Assembly: GCF_034424215.1 (NCBI RefSeq)
Contig: NZ_CP139960.1
Coordinates: 1,860,001-1,924,000, forward strand
Direction: 5' to 3'
Source of the DNA: Niabella yanshanensis
GTDB lineage: Bacteria > Bacteroidota > Bacteroidia > Chitinophagales > Chitinophagaceae
Length of the DNA: 64,000 nucleotides
The first letter of the stretch is position 1, and each line of letters opens with the position of its first letter. This document shows positions 54,301-62,259 of the stretch, in pieces. The notes under the pieces are model-generated. The model saw nothing but the letters and a program-made list of their open reading frames with translations. It ran no database searches and was not told where the DNA came from. A program made the translations under genes and the position numbers.

Positions 54301-54675
54301 ATGATTACAGAAATAAAAGAAATATCAAACAATATTGTAGCATTCAAGGCATGCGGAACCATTCATGGAAATGATTTCGAGACAACGCTGGTTCCGGCTA
54401 TCCAACAGTATAAACGAAGTCACAAAGAGCTCAATTACATGCTGGTGCTGGAACATGATCTTAGTAGTTTTTCTATTACCTGGTGGATTAAAAGCCTGTG
54501 GCTGGCTGTAAGGGACTGGAGCACCTGGAAGCGTTGTGCGATCATCAGCAACCTGGAAGGGCTGAAAAACTTCAATAATGAAACATGCAACGACATCCCC
54601 GGTGAATTGCGCATTTACCCTCATGAACAAATGGATGACGCGATCAGATGGCTGCATACTAATAATGGATCTTAA
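54301..54675 (+). CDS. SpoIIAA-like (STAS-type) protein
   Basis: The 124-residue product fits the SpoIIAA-like family: an N-terminal beta strand pair (ITEIKEISNNIVAFKACGTIHGNDFETTLVPAIQQY), a central strand LNYMLVLEHDL, a Trp-rich amphipathic helix (WWIKSLWLAVRDWSTWKRCAIIS) and a C-terminal helix (MDDAIRWLH). These domains are thought to bind lipids or partner proteins; the cellular role is unknown. It stands alone. Confidence 0.8.
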   Translation: MITEIKEISNNIVAFKACGTIHGNDFETTLVPAIQQYKRSHKELNYMLVLEHDLSSFSITWWIKSLWLAVRDWSTWKRCAIISNLEGLKNFNNETCNDIPGELRIYPHEQMDDAIRWLHTNNGS

Positions 54676-55187
54676 AACAGACTTACACCACCTTACATAA
54701 AACCCATAAAAAGGCCCGGCAGATTGCCGGACCTTACTTAAGGTTAACAGTTTGGTCTTTTATAGATCAACTTTTTATATTTCTTAAGGGAGGGTTCGCC
54801 CACTATTTTTACAGCTGTTGATTCACTTTTGACGCTCACTCTCTTCATATTGCCAACCCCATGCCAAAGCTTGATGACTTGTGTTAACTAATAATTACTA
54901 TAGCCATCTCCAAAAATTTTACAGCCCGACAATTAACAGCTCTCTCTGTATTACAATTAAATATGCAGTTCTTTTATTATAGTTATGCAGGCTTTTCTGC
55001 TTTCAAAATAAATTGCAGACTATGATCCGATCCAAACTTGGAAAAGGACTGACACTTACATTATCTATTGTTTTCCTGTGTTACGGCACCCGGCGATGGC
55101 GGAAGCCAGTACTTAATCAGCACTCACCTAATCATGGTATAGATTGCAGCTTTGAATACAGCTAACTTAGCAGTAAAATCTAAACCA
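54676..55187. other. 512-nt gene-poor stretch
   Basis: Holds an imperfect hairpin just after the SpoIIAA-like gene (AAGGCCCGGC/GCCGGACCTT near 54711-54735), an AT-rich region, and a 47-codon frame at 55022-55165. That frame (MIRSKLGKGLTLTLSIVFLCYG...) begins like a signal peptide, but continues without recognisable sequence; a different frame continues it more plausibly (GDGGSQYLIS), so it may be a decayed gene start. No other gene is apparent. Confidence 0.5.
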
Positions 55188-55691
55188 ATGGCACTAAATG
55201 CATACCTGAAAATTACGGGAAGCAAACAAGGCATCATCAAAGGCAGCTGTATTCAAAGAGGCAAGGAAGGACTGATAGAGGTCATTGCCTTTGATCACGA
55301 AATAACATCACCCCGCGATGCGGCCACGGGTCAGGCCAGTGGAAAGCGCCAGCACCAACCGCTGGTTGTTACCAAAGAGCTGGACAAAAGCACAACAGCC
55401 CTGATCCAGGCTTTGATTCAGAATGAAACACTAAGTTCTTTTGAATTGAAGTTCTTTGCACCTAATAAACTGGGAACAGCCGGAGGACAAGGCGCAGAAT
55501 TCAATCATTTTACTATACGACTGAAGAATGCTTCAGTTACAGGTATCAAAACTATTATGCCCAATAATAAAAATCCGGAGCTGAGTAAATATGCGGAATA
55601 CGAAGAATGTTCTTTTGTTTACGAGGAAATAGAATGGGTTTGGACACTAGGAAGCTTAACTACCAATGATTCTCTCAAGTCAAATCCTTAA
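55188..55691 (+). CDS. Hcp/TssD-like type VI secretion tube protein, orphan
   Basis: Hcp hexamers stack to form the tube of the type VI secretion system. From ATG 55188 the 167-residue product shows the Hcp pattern: ALNAYLKITGSKQGIIKGSCIQRGKEGLIEVIAFDHEITSPRD, then GKRQHQPLVVTKELDKSTTALIQALIQNE, FELKFFAP, HFTIRLKNASVTGIKTIMPN and YEECSFVYEEIEWVW. The frame extends 12 codons upstream to a TTG, outside the conserved region. No other T6SS gene (sheath, baseplate, ClpV, VgrG) lies in this window, so it is an orphan here; an effector-carrier role or a distant T6SS locus are possible. Confidence 0.88.
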   Translation: MALNAYLKITGSKQGIIKGSCIQRGKEGLIEVIAFDHEITSPRDAATGQASGKRQHQPLVVTKELDKSTTALIQALIQNETLSSFELKFFAPNKLGTAGGQGAEFNHFTIRLKNASVTGIKTIMPNNKNPELSKYAEYEECSFVYEEIEWVWTLGSLTTNDSLKSNP

Positions 55692-56689
55692 TTCATACCG
55701 GAAAAATAGTCCATTTCTTCTTTCAGGTTCAGAAACGGATACTTTTCCATCAATCCTTTTGCCTTTTCATAATGCGCTTTCAGGAACTGTTGATGAGCGT
55801 GGGTATCGGGCTGAAAAGCTTTATGCCGCCTGGCAATGGACACCTGCCTCACTTCTTTCATTATAGGCTTGGAAGCATCGTCAATACAGGCTTCTGTAAA
55901 TTTCTCCAGAACAAACTCTGTAGCCTGGTAATTGGGATGCGCCAGGTCTATGTCATAAAAACGATAATCGCGAAGCACATCAATCACTAATTCATAAGCG
56001 GGAAAATAATACACCCCCGGAAATTTATCCACCATATGGTGTACTACTTCTATCAAACGGGCTTTGCTGCGATTGTTCTCGGTAACGCCATCCCGCAAAT
56101 GCCTTACAGGACTAACCGTGAACAGTATTTTTATTTTAGGATTAAAGGTTCTCAGCCGATGATAGGTATTGTCCATAGCCGCTATGATCTCCTCAATGCC
56201 TAACAGCTTTTTATAAAACCATTGCCCCGGTGCCCGGTGGCAATTGGCTACATGCAGATCGTAGCGCTCCTTTTCAGGATTATCAGAAGATAAAATATAG
56301 GAAAAAGCAGAACCCAGTGTAATAACCACCCAATCGCAATCTTTTAAAAAATGATGCGCCTGCTCAACCGACTGATTCATGGCATCCAGCGCTCTTTCCT
56401 TATTGATGTGAGAAAAGCGGGAATGATGATGCCAGGAGCTCCAGATCTCGTTTAAATAAAAGAGGTCGGCCTCTGTATACCTTTTGTTTTCTATATAAGA
56501 TATCAGGCTATGCCTTACACTGGCCGGCTCAAACAATATCCCGTGCGGATTCTGCAGTACATTGAACTTATAATCCGCCAGCGCATTGCCGATATGCTCA
56601 GTAAAACAAGAACCAATCAGCAGCAACTTATTTCCATAAGCAACCGGCTCCGGCAATTTCGGAATATGTATCGGGGACATAAAATCCAT
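55688..56689 (-). CDS. GSCFA domain protein
   Basis: GSCFA domains are SGNH-like folds of unknown substrate. The 333-residue product shows the naming motif as LLIGSCFTEHIGNAL, followed by VLQNPHGILFEP, WSSWHHHSRFSH, DWVVITLGSAFSY, CHRAPGQWFYKK, FTVSPVRHLRDG, YFPAYELVIDVLRDYRFYD and the Asp-His-like DIDLAHPNY. The ends of this gene and of the Hcp-like gene overlap by 4 nt in convergent orientation. Confidence 0.93.
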   Translation of the reverse strand: MDFMSPIHIPKLPEPVAYGNKLLLIGSCFTEHIGNALADYKFNVLQNPHGILFEPASVRHSLISYIENKRYTEADLFYLNEIWSSWHHHSRFSHINKERALDAMNQSVEQAHHFLKDCDWVVITLGSAFSYILSSDNPEKERYDLHVANCHRAPGQWFYKKLLGIEEIIAAMDNTYHRLRTFNPKIKILFTVSPVRHLRDGVTENNRSKARLIEVVHHMVDKFPGVYYFPAYELVIDVLRDYRFYDIDLAHPNYQATEFVLEKFTEACIDDASKPIMKEVRQVSIARRHKAFQPDTHAHQQFLKAHYEKAKGLMEKYPFLNLKEEMDYFSGMN

Positions 56690-56778
56690 ACAGAATGTTT
56701 AAGGTTTGAAGTTTGACAGTTTCAGGTCACCGTTTGCTCAAGTGATACCCATGAACGAGTTAGCCGTGATCCGGTCCA

Positions 56779-57549
56779 CTATTCATTACCACCCCGTTGC
56801 TTCATCACTTCATATAATATCATCCCTGTGGCAACTGAAACGTTCAGGCTTTCAAAGTTATTTTTCATAGGAATGCTGATACGCTCATCGCATATTTTAA
56901 GCAATGCCGGGTAAACCCCTTTTTCCTCACTCCCCATTATAATAGCCGCAGGTATGGAAAAGTCACAATCTGCAATATTCTTTGATGCGGTCATTTCGCT
57001 TGCGAAAACCGTGATGCCATTCATATGCAGCTCATCTACGGCCTTCATCAGGCTGTTAACGCGGCATACAGGGATCTTCTCCAAAGCGCCTGCCGAAGTA
57101 AGGATAGCATCTTCATTCAGCGCCCCCACACCTTTATCGGGAATGATAATTGCATTAACGCCACAGCACCAGGCTGTACGGGCGATACCTCCAATATTAC
57201 GTATATCGGTGATACCGTCAAGGATCAGAAATAAAGGCGTTTGCCCCTGCTCTACCACGAAAGATATAATATCCTGCAAATTCTGGTACTGCACTTTTGC
57301 TATTTGTGCGATGCAACCACCATGGCCTTCTACGTTAAAGCTATTAAGCTTTTGAGGCGGCACATAGTTGAGCGGCACGGCCAGCTCAGTAGCCAGCTTC
57401 CTCAATACAGACAATTCTGCGCTTACCAGTTTGGCATCTACATAAATTTTGTCTAAGGCTTTGCCTTGTTGCAAAGCGTCAATAATTGCGGCAGCGCCTG
57501 CAATTAACGAACTTTTTTTGGGCCTTTGCGGCGACCTGAAATTTTTCAC
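56779..57549 (-). CDS. rlmB: 23S rRNA (guanosine-2'-O-)-methyltransferase RlmB-type (TrmH family)
   Basis: SPOUT methyltransferases of this group methylate the ribose of G2251 in 23S rRNA. The 256-residue product has the substrate-binding N-terminal domain (IIDALQQGKALDKIYVDAKL...YVPPQKLNSF) and the SPOUT domain with three motifs: ITDIRNIGGIARTAWCCGVN, AAIIMGSEEKGVYPALL and ESLNVSVATGMILYEVMKQR. The start codon is GTG. It lies 70 nt downstream of the DUF4112 gene. Confidence 0.93.
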   Translation of the reverse strand: MKNFRSPQRPKKSSLIAGAAAIIDALQQGKALDKIYVDAKLVSAELSVLRKLATELAVPLNYVPPQKLNSFNVEGHGGCIAQIAKVQYQNLQDIISFVVEQGQTPLFLILDGITDIRNIGGIARTAWCCGVNAIIIPDKGVGALNEDAILTSAGALEKIPVCRVNSLMKAVDELHMNGITVFASEMTASKNIADCDFSIPAAIIMGSEEKGVYPALLKICDERISIPMKNNFESLNVSVATGMILYEVMKQRGGNE

Positions 57550-57619
57550 CCGGCAAAGAAACTAAAAAGCCGCTACAATTCAATACAGCCCGCACGCAGA
57601 TCTTTATAAAACGCCCGGT

Positions 57620-58108
57620 TCAGGTCATAATAAGCGCTTCCAGCCACTGGAATAGCTTTATTACCAGGTATACCAGCAGTGTTAGCACCAACAACATAAT
57701 AATAAGAATAGAAATAATGACCGGCTTTGCGCTTCCCCGATGTTTTCCCTCAGTATAATGTTCCGTCAGCAGTTTCAGGTTGCGGGTATTGGCCTTGTAG
57801 GAAAAATCAAAAATCCACCCTAAAACCGGTATGGAGCCCACCAGGGCATCTAAGGTAGCATTGGCCAGCATCTTCATAGCTACTCTTCCTGAAGCGCCAT
57901 GTTGCGCCATGGTGATGATCAGGGTAATTGATATAATGTAGCTGCTTACGTCACCCGCAACAGGAATCAGGTTGAGTATAGGATCCAGTCCGAACTTAAA
58001 TCCCCCAACGGAAAACTGCTCGTCCATCAAACGTGTCACCCTTTGTACCATTTTCAGCCTGGGGTCGTTATTGATGGGAGCGGGTATATTTTGCCGGCTT
58101 TCTGACAT
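57620..58108 (-). CDS. DUF4112 membrane protein
   Basis: The 162-residue product matches DUF4112: VTRLMDEQFSVGGFKFGLDPILNLIPVAGDVSSYIISITLI, then NATLDALVGSIPVLGWIFDFSYKANTRNLKLLTEHY. It contains three to four hydrophobic segments, the last one C-terminal (VIISILIIMLLVLTLLVYLVI). The function of the family is unknown. It starts 2 nt after the NUDIX stop, hence the same operon. Confidence 0.88.
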   Translation of the reverse strand: MSESRQNIPAPINNDPRLKMVQRVTRLMDEQFSVGGFKFGLDPILNLIPVAGDVSSYIISITLIITMAQHGASGRVAMKMLANATLDALVGSIPVLGWIFDFSYKANTRNLKLLTEHYTEGKHRGSAKPVIISILIIMLLVLTLLVYLVIKLFQWLEALIMT

Positions 58109-58110
58109 GT

Positions 58111-58674
58111 TTAAATCTCTTTTAAAAGGATCATTAACTGCACCTTCTGTATAGCCATAATGGAAATAGAATCGGTAATACGACCATCGTTTACCATAGC
58201 CACGGCTTCACTAAATGGAACTTTTTTAGATCGCATGTCCTGCTCTGTTTCCTCGGGCGAAGCCAAACCTTGCTTCAGTTTTCTAGCTAAAAAAATGATG
58301 CCATGTTCATCGCAAACCGAATTCGACAAGTGAAAACGCAATAATTCCGTCCAGTTATCTGCTGTTAAGCCTGCTTCCTCCAATAATTCCCGCTGTGCAG
58401 CTTCAAGGTAGGTCTCCTGGTCTTCCGGGCAACCACCTTCCGGTATTTCCCAGCTATAAGCATCCAGAACAAACCGATACTGTCCCACGAGATAGGTATT
58501 CAAATCCTCATCCAGGGCGATAACACCAATCGCGGCATTTTTAAAATGCACTTTTCCATAAATCCCTTTTCCTCCGCCCGGGTTCACAACATCAAATTCG
58601 GTAAGACTGATCCAGGGATTACTATACACTTCTTTCTTACCGGTTACCTTCCACGGGTTTTCTATCTCGCTCAT
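58111..58674 (-). CDS. NUDIX hydrolase, ADP-ribose pyrophosphatase-like
   Basis: NUDIX enzymes of this type cleave ADP-ribose or similar nucleoside diphosphate derivatives. The 187-residue product has a complete Nudix box (GCPEDQETYLEAAQRELLEEAGL fits Gx5Ex7REUxEExGU) preceded by YRFVLDAYSWEIPEGG, as in ADP-ribose pyrophosphatases. Substrate is not determined. It is co-transcribed with the DUF4112 gene and possibly rlmB. Confidence 0.92.
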   Translation of the reverse strand: MSEIENPWKVTGKKEVYSNPWISLTEFDVVNPGGGKGIYGKVHFKNAAIGVIALDEDLNTYLVGQYRFVLDAYSWEIPEGGCPEDQETYLEAAQRELLEEAGLTADNWTELLRFHLSNSVCDEHGIIFLARKLKQGLASPEETEQDMRSKKVPFSEAVAMVNDGRITDSISIMAIQKVQLMILLKEI

Positions 58675-58798
58675 ATTTGGTTCAATGTTTGTATCAAGAC
58701 AATAATTATTGATAATACAGTAATTATAACTTTAGTAAAAGTAAACTTTTATATATTTTTATTCGTTCAAACCTCTTAATTAAAATTAAAAAAGCATT

Positions 58799-59413
58799 AT
58801 GAAACGTTCTCATTTACTATTGAGCGGTATGATAGCTCTCGCCGCGCTGACATCCTGCGGTAGCGGAGCTAATACCAACAGCGATGAAGCTACAGGCGGC
58901 GATTCTGCCGTAGTGGCAACAGACAGTACCGATATACTTCCTTCGGCAGATGGCACATTGGTAGCTACAGCTAACCTGATGTCTACAGCCGACTCTACGC
59001 AACAAATTGGGACGGCTCAATTCTACCAGTTAGACAGTACACAAATACGCCTTGACCTGGTAATTGATGATAAAGCGAGAGCAGACAGTAATGTAGCCGT
59101 ACATTTTCACGAACATGGCGATTGCAGCAATAAAGGAGAAGGCGCTCATGGACACTGGAACCCGACCAAAGAGCAGCATGGCGAGTGGGGATCCGCTGCT
59201 TACCATTCTGGCGACATCGGCAATATTAAATTAGACAATAATGGTCACGCTACTAAATCAGTAACTACCGACAGATGGAGCATTACTGACAAAGCAGTGA
59301 ACAATGTAATCGGCCTGGGCATTATTGTGCATGGCGGCACCGACGATTATAAAACACAGCCAACCGGCAATTCTGGTCCGCGCGTTGGTTGTGGTGTTAT
59401 TGTAAAACAATAA
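58799..59413 (+). CDS. sodC: Cu/Zn superoxide dismutase, lipoprotein
   Basis: SodC dismutates superoxide in the periplasm. The 204-residue product has a lipoprotein signal (LLSGMIALAALTSC), a Ser/Thr/Asp-rich linker and the SOD domain. Copper and zinc ligands are visible in VAVHFHEHGDCSNKG, GAHGHWNP, EWGSAAYHSGDIGN and LGIIVHGGTDDYKTQ; the active-site Arg and disulfide Cys are in SGPRVGCGVIV. It is divergent from the NUDIX operon and ends at a bidirectional terminator. Confidence 0.95.
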   Translation: MKRSHLLLSGMIALAALTSCGSGANTNSDEATGGDSAVVATDSTDILPSADGTLVATANLMSTADSTQQIGTAQFYQLDSTQIRLDLVIDDKARADSNVAVHFHEHGDCSNKGEGAHGHWNPTKEQHGEWGSAAYHSGDIGNIKLDNNGHATKSVTTDRWSITDKAVNNVIGLGIIVHGGTDDYKTQPTGNSGPRVGCGVIVKQ

Positions 59414-59440
59414 TGTACTGATCCTTACCTTCTATATAAA

Positions 59441-59474
59441 AAGGAGAGCGTGCAGATGCCGGCTCTCCTTCTTT
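59441..59474. terminator. terminator between sodC and the beta-barrel gene
   Basis: A 9-bp stem AAGGAGAGC/GCTCTCCTT with a 12-nt loop lies between convergent genes. T-rich tails exist on both sides (CTTTTCTT on plus, TTTTT on minus). Confidence 0.75.
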
Positions 59475-59496
59475 TCTTAGTCAGATAGTATCGTTA

Positions 59497-60186
59497 CTAA
59501 AAGAACATTCCCAAACGAATAGCCCACCGGTTCAATCCTACTTTGCCATCTTTCCAATCCTTATTAGCTGTAATATCTGTAAACCCGTTTTCCATACCAA
59601 TACCAAAGAACAGGTCTGTTTTAGGAGCTACTTCATACTCGCCACCGGCACCCACTAAAAGGCCCATATTTACTTTATTGGTATTCTTCATGGCGTTAAC
59701 ATTGCTTTCTGATGTCGAACCATAAGAATAATCCATTCTTGACTTTAACAAAGCTCCCATGTAAGTACCAAACTGTCCCCAGAATCTAAAACCATTATTC
59801 TGGTTGGTTTTTAACTTCACACTTAAAGGAATTTGCAGGTATTGCAGCTTTAGCTTGTAACTCTGATCGACGCCTGCTGCCTCAGCCCTTTTTAATCCCC
59901 TGCTGCTGGTGCTGTAAATTAATTCAGACGAAGCATGTGCCACTTCCAAACCTGTGGCAAATGCACCGCGACCATCACTAAACAAAATATCAGCCATCAG
60001 GCCATAGTTTACACCAAAACCACTGCCACTGCGTTCTATATCATTTTCGGCTGCCCGGAAAGAATTGGCGAATACCGGATCAATCTTAAATCCAAACCTT
60101 ACATCTCTGTTGTAAACCGATCTTTGAGCGTTAAGACCTAAACACAGGGTAGCTGACATCAAACCTAATAAAAATACTTTTTTCAT
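59497..60186 (-). CDS. outer membrane beta-barrel protein (porin/PorT-like)
   Basis: The 229-residue product has a signal peptide (KKVFLLGLMSATLCLGLNAQ) and an eight-to-ten-strand barrel pattern of the OmpW/PorT-like group: VRFGFKIDPVFANSF, FGVNYGLMADILFSDG, FATGLEVAHAS, LQYLQIPLSVKLKT, FRFWGQFGTYMGALL, VNMGLLVGAGGEYEV and the end WAIRLGMFF. Function unknown. Its leader holds two stem structures (60201-60214 and 60228-60302). Confidence 0.88.
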   Translation of the reverse strand: MKKVFLLGLMSATLCLGLNAQRSVYNRDVRFGFKIDPVFANSFRAAENDIERSGSGFGVNYGLMADILFSDGRGAFATGLEVAHASSELIYSTSSRGLKRAEAAGVDQSYKLKLQYLQIPLSVKLKTNQNNGFRFWGQFGTYMGALLKSRMDYSYGSTSESNVNAMKNTNKVNMGLLVGAGGEYEVAPKTDLFFGIGMENGFTDITANKDWKDGKVGLNRWAIRLGMFF

Positions 60187-60377
60187 CCGTTATTTTTTTG
60201 TTGCGGCTGCGCCGCGTTTTTATGTCGGATGAAACGCCCTGCATACATTGTCTCAAAATGAGACCTGCCTATTGCGAGACAAAAGCCAACGGGCATTTCA
60301 TCGTTCAATATTTTGAATAATAAGCAGAGGGCTCTGAAAATTGGGTGCGAATATAGGGTTTTATTCTTTATGGCTAT
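60187..60377 (-). other. structured leader region of the beta-barrel gene
   Basis: From the start codon upstream, the minus strand holds an A-rich stretch, a GC hairpin GCGGC-GCA-GCCGC (60202-60214), the 75-nt stem structure, TTCAA-N4-TTGAA (60304-60317) and a weak -7 element TATATTCG (60348-60355). Confidence 0.5.
60228..60302 (-). ncRNA. candidate cis-regulatory RNA structure in the beta-barrel gene leader
   Basis: On the minus strand GATGAAATGCCC (60302-60291) pairs with GGGCGTTTCATC (60239-60228) over 12 positions, including one U-G wobble that would be a C-A mismatch on the other strand; this points to minus-strand RNA. Inside, a single GAGAC segment can pair either with an adjacent GTCTC (hairpin GTCTCA-TTT-TGAGAC) or with a distal GTCTC (TGTCTC/GAGACA). 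The two are mutually exclusive, a switch-like layout. It sits 42 nt upstream of the ATG. No known riboswitch class is recognised. Confidence 0.45.
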
Positions 60378-61400
60378 TTACACAATATTAACCTCCGGCG
60401 CAAGTTCTACACCAAATCTCTCATATACAGCATCTTGCACCAAACTGCAGGTCTCTAAAATTTCTGCTCCACTGGCGTTCCCATAATTCACCAATACCAG
60501 GGCCTGACGGGCATGTACACCCGCATCACCTTTTCTAAAGCCTTTTAAGCCGGCTTGTTCTATCAGCCAACCGGCAGCGAGCTTCATGGTATGATCAGGG
60601 TTTTCATAAGCTACTATTTCGGGAAACATAAGCTTCAATATTTCAAATTGCTCTTTTGAAACAGATGGATTTTTAAAAAAACTACCCGCATTGCCTATGT
60701 CTTTCGGATCAGGCAGCTTGGAAGACCGTATAGCAATAACAGCATTAGCAATCGCCTGTATGGACAGGTCCTGTACGGCAGCCTTTTCCAGCTCCTGCTT
60801 TATAGCGCCATACTCTACCTTAAATACCGGCTTTTTGCTTAGCTTATAAGTGACATCAGTTATAACGAACTGATCTTTATACCGGTGTTTAAAAACGCTT
60901 TCACGGTATCCGAATTCGCAATCTTTATTAGAAAACTGTACTTCTTCTAAAGTTGCTCTATGAATAGCTGTAAGCTCATGAAAAACTTCCTTTATTTCTA
61001 CACCATAAGCGCCAATGTTTTGCATAGGCGATGCCCCTGCCAGCCCGGGGATCAGCGCCAGGTTTTCAACACCTGCATAGTTATGATCCAGGCAATATAA
61101 AACAAACCGGTGCCAGGCCTCTCCCCCCCCTACTTTCAGATGCACATATTCTTCATCTTCGTATACCTTTTCAATGCCTTTTATGCTATTTTGTATCACC
61201 AGGCCATCCACATCTTTTGTAAAGAGGATATTGCTGCCACCTCCCAGTATAAAGGATGGCAACCCTTTACCGGTAGCCCATTGTAACGAAGCCCTTACCT
61301 CCTCTCTGTCCGAAACCGTTACAAAATGACTGGCCTGCACGTTCATGCTAAATGTATTGAACGATTTTAGGGATTTATTATCTTCTATCTGGATACTCAT
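60378..61400 (-). CDS. murB: UDP-N-acetylmuramate dehydrogenase
   Basis: MurB reduces UDP-GlcNAc-enolpyruvate to UDP-MurNAc with NADPH and FAD in peptidoglycan synthesis. From ATG 61400 the product has 340 residues, with the FAD-binding signature FILGGGSNILFTKDVDGLVI, LIPGLAGASPMQNIGAYGVEI, FGYRESVFKHRYKDQ, the catalytic Ser region GNAGSFFKNP and the C-terminal GWLIEQAGLKGFRKG with Glu near the end (LAPEVNIV). The frame extends 20 codons upstream but that part is not conserved. It appears to be the type I enzyme. Confidence 0.95.
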   Translation of the reverse strand: MSIQIEDNKSLKSFNTFSMNVQASHFVTVSDREEVRASLQWATGKGLPSFILGGGSNILFTKDVDGLVIQNSIKGIEKVYEDEEYVHLKVGGGEAWHRFVLYCLDHNYAGVENLALIPGLAGASPMQNIGAYGVEIKEVFHELTAIHRATLEEVQFSNKDCEFGYRESVFKHRYKDQFVITDVTYKLSKKPVFKVEYGAIKQELEKAAVQDLSIQAIANAVIAIRSSKLPDPKDIGNAGSFFKNPSVSKEQFEILKLMFPEIVAYENPDHTMKLAAGWLIEQAGLKGFRKGDAGVHARQALVLVNYGNASGAEILETCSLVQDAVYERFGVELAPEVNIV

Positions 61401-61568
61401 TGTGTATGCAATGTTACAGCAAAAGCAGCTTAAAAAGTTTGATTGGCATTGAAAGATCATCTAACTCAAATAACCGGCTGCTGATCACCTTTTGTATCAT
61501 ATCAAAAAATGCAGGTCACACATTTCCACTGTTAACAAACTTCCCAAACAGATATTTGTAAAAATTAT

Positions 61569-61599
61569 TTGCCTACCTACTGGTAGGTTTGTACCTTTG
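61569..61599 (+). promoter_or_regulatory. promoter of the tetR gene
   Basis: TTG (61569-61571), 20 nt, TACCTTTG (61592-61599), 16 nt before the ATG. The operator palindrome fills the spacer. Confidence 0.72.
61575..61588 (+). promoter_or_regulatory. TetR-type operator inside the promoter spacer
   Basis: ACCTAC-TG-GTAGGT is a 6-2-6 inverted repeat located exactly between the -33 and -7 elements. Binding there would block RNA polymerase, the usual mode of TetR autorepression. Confidence 0.7.
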
Positions 61600-61614
61600 T
61601 GAAAATATTCTCCC

Positions 61615-62166
61615 ATGACAACACGGGACCACATCATTTCTACCGCCGACGGCCTGATCAGAGACAAGGGGTACAATGCTTTCAGCTTTGTTGATGTAGC
61701 CCGGATTGTGGGCATTAAAAAGCCTTCGATCCATCACCACTTTCCCCGCAAAACAGATTTGGGCATTGCTGTAATTGAATATCATATTAAAGGCCTGGAA
61801 CAGATACAGCAGGAAACCCAGGATAAAACAGCCCTGGAGAGGTTAGAACGTTTTTTTCTGATTTATACCGATATTAAATGTCAGAATAAGGTTTGCATAG
61901 TCGGATCTCTTTCTACAGATTATAACACGCTGGAACCGGAAGTGCAGGAAAAGATAAAAGAGTTTTCTGATGCTTTTCTTACCTGGGTAACCGACATTTT
62001 AAAAGAAGGCCGGCAGGCAGGTGTTTTTCATTTTGATGAATCGCCCAGAACAAGAGCTATTTTAATCATCGCCGGCATGATGTCCATCTTGAAGCTTTCA
62101 AGACTAACCGGCGAGAAAGATTTTAGCCTGATAAAGAAAACCCTGCGGCAGGGATTATTGAAATAA
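61615..62166 (+). CDS. TetR/AcrR family transcriptional regulator
   Basis: The 183-residue product has the N-terminal TetR helix-turn-helix (HIISTADGLIRDKGYNAFSFVDVARIVGIKKPSIHHHFPRKTDLGIAVIEYH) and an all-helical ligand-binding domain (about 65-183), which includes CIVGSLSTDYNTLEPEVQEKIKEF, typical of the LmrA/YxaF-like branch with a Cys in the effector pocket. It is probably autoregulated through the operator at 61575-61588. The downstream fabF is on the same strand at 94 nt; whether it is also controlled is unknown. Confidence 0.92.
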   Translation: MTTRDHIISTADGLIRDKGYNAFSFVDVARIVGIKKPSIHHHFPRKTDLGIAVIEYHIKGLEQIQQETQDKTALERLERFFLIYTDIKCQNKVCIVGSLSTDYNTLEPEVQEKIKEFSDAFLTWVTDILKEGRQAGVFHFDESPRTRAILIIAGMMSILKLSRLTGEKDFSLIKKTLRQGLLK

Positions 62167-62259
62167 GGCAGCAAATCCTAACGGAATCATTTTATACACT
62201 ATTAGCTAACCAGATAACCCGTCCCGGGCATATTGCAAGGGATTATAAAAATAAAAGTA

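Noticed and set aside
55022-55165. 47-codon frame with a signal-peptide-like start
   Set aside because: The sequence after the hydrophobic part is unrecognisable and there is no start signal; at most a decayed gene start, so not listed as a CDS.
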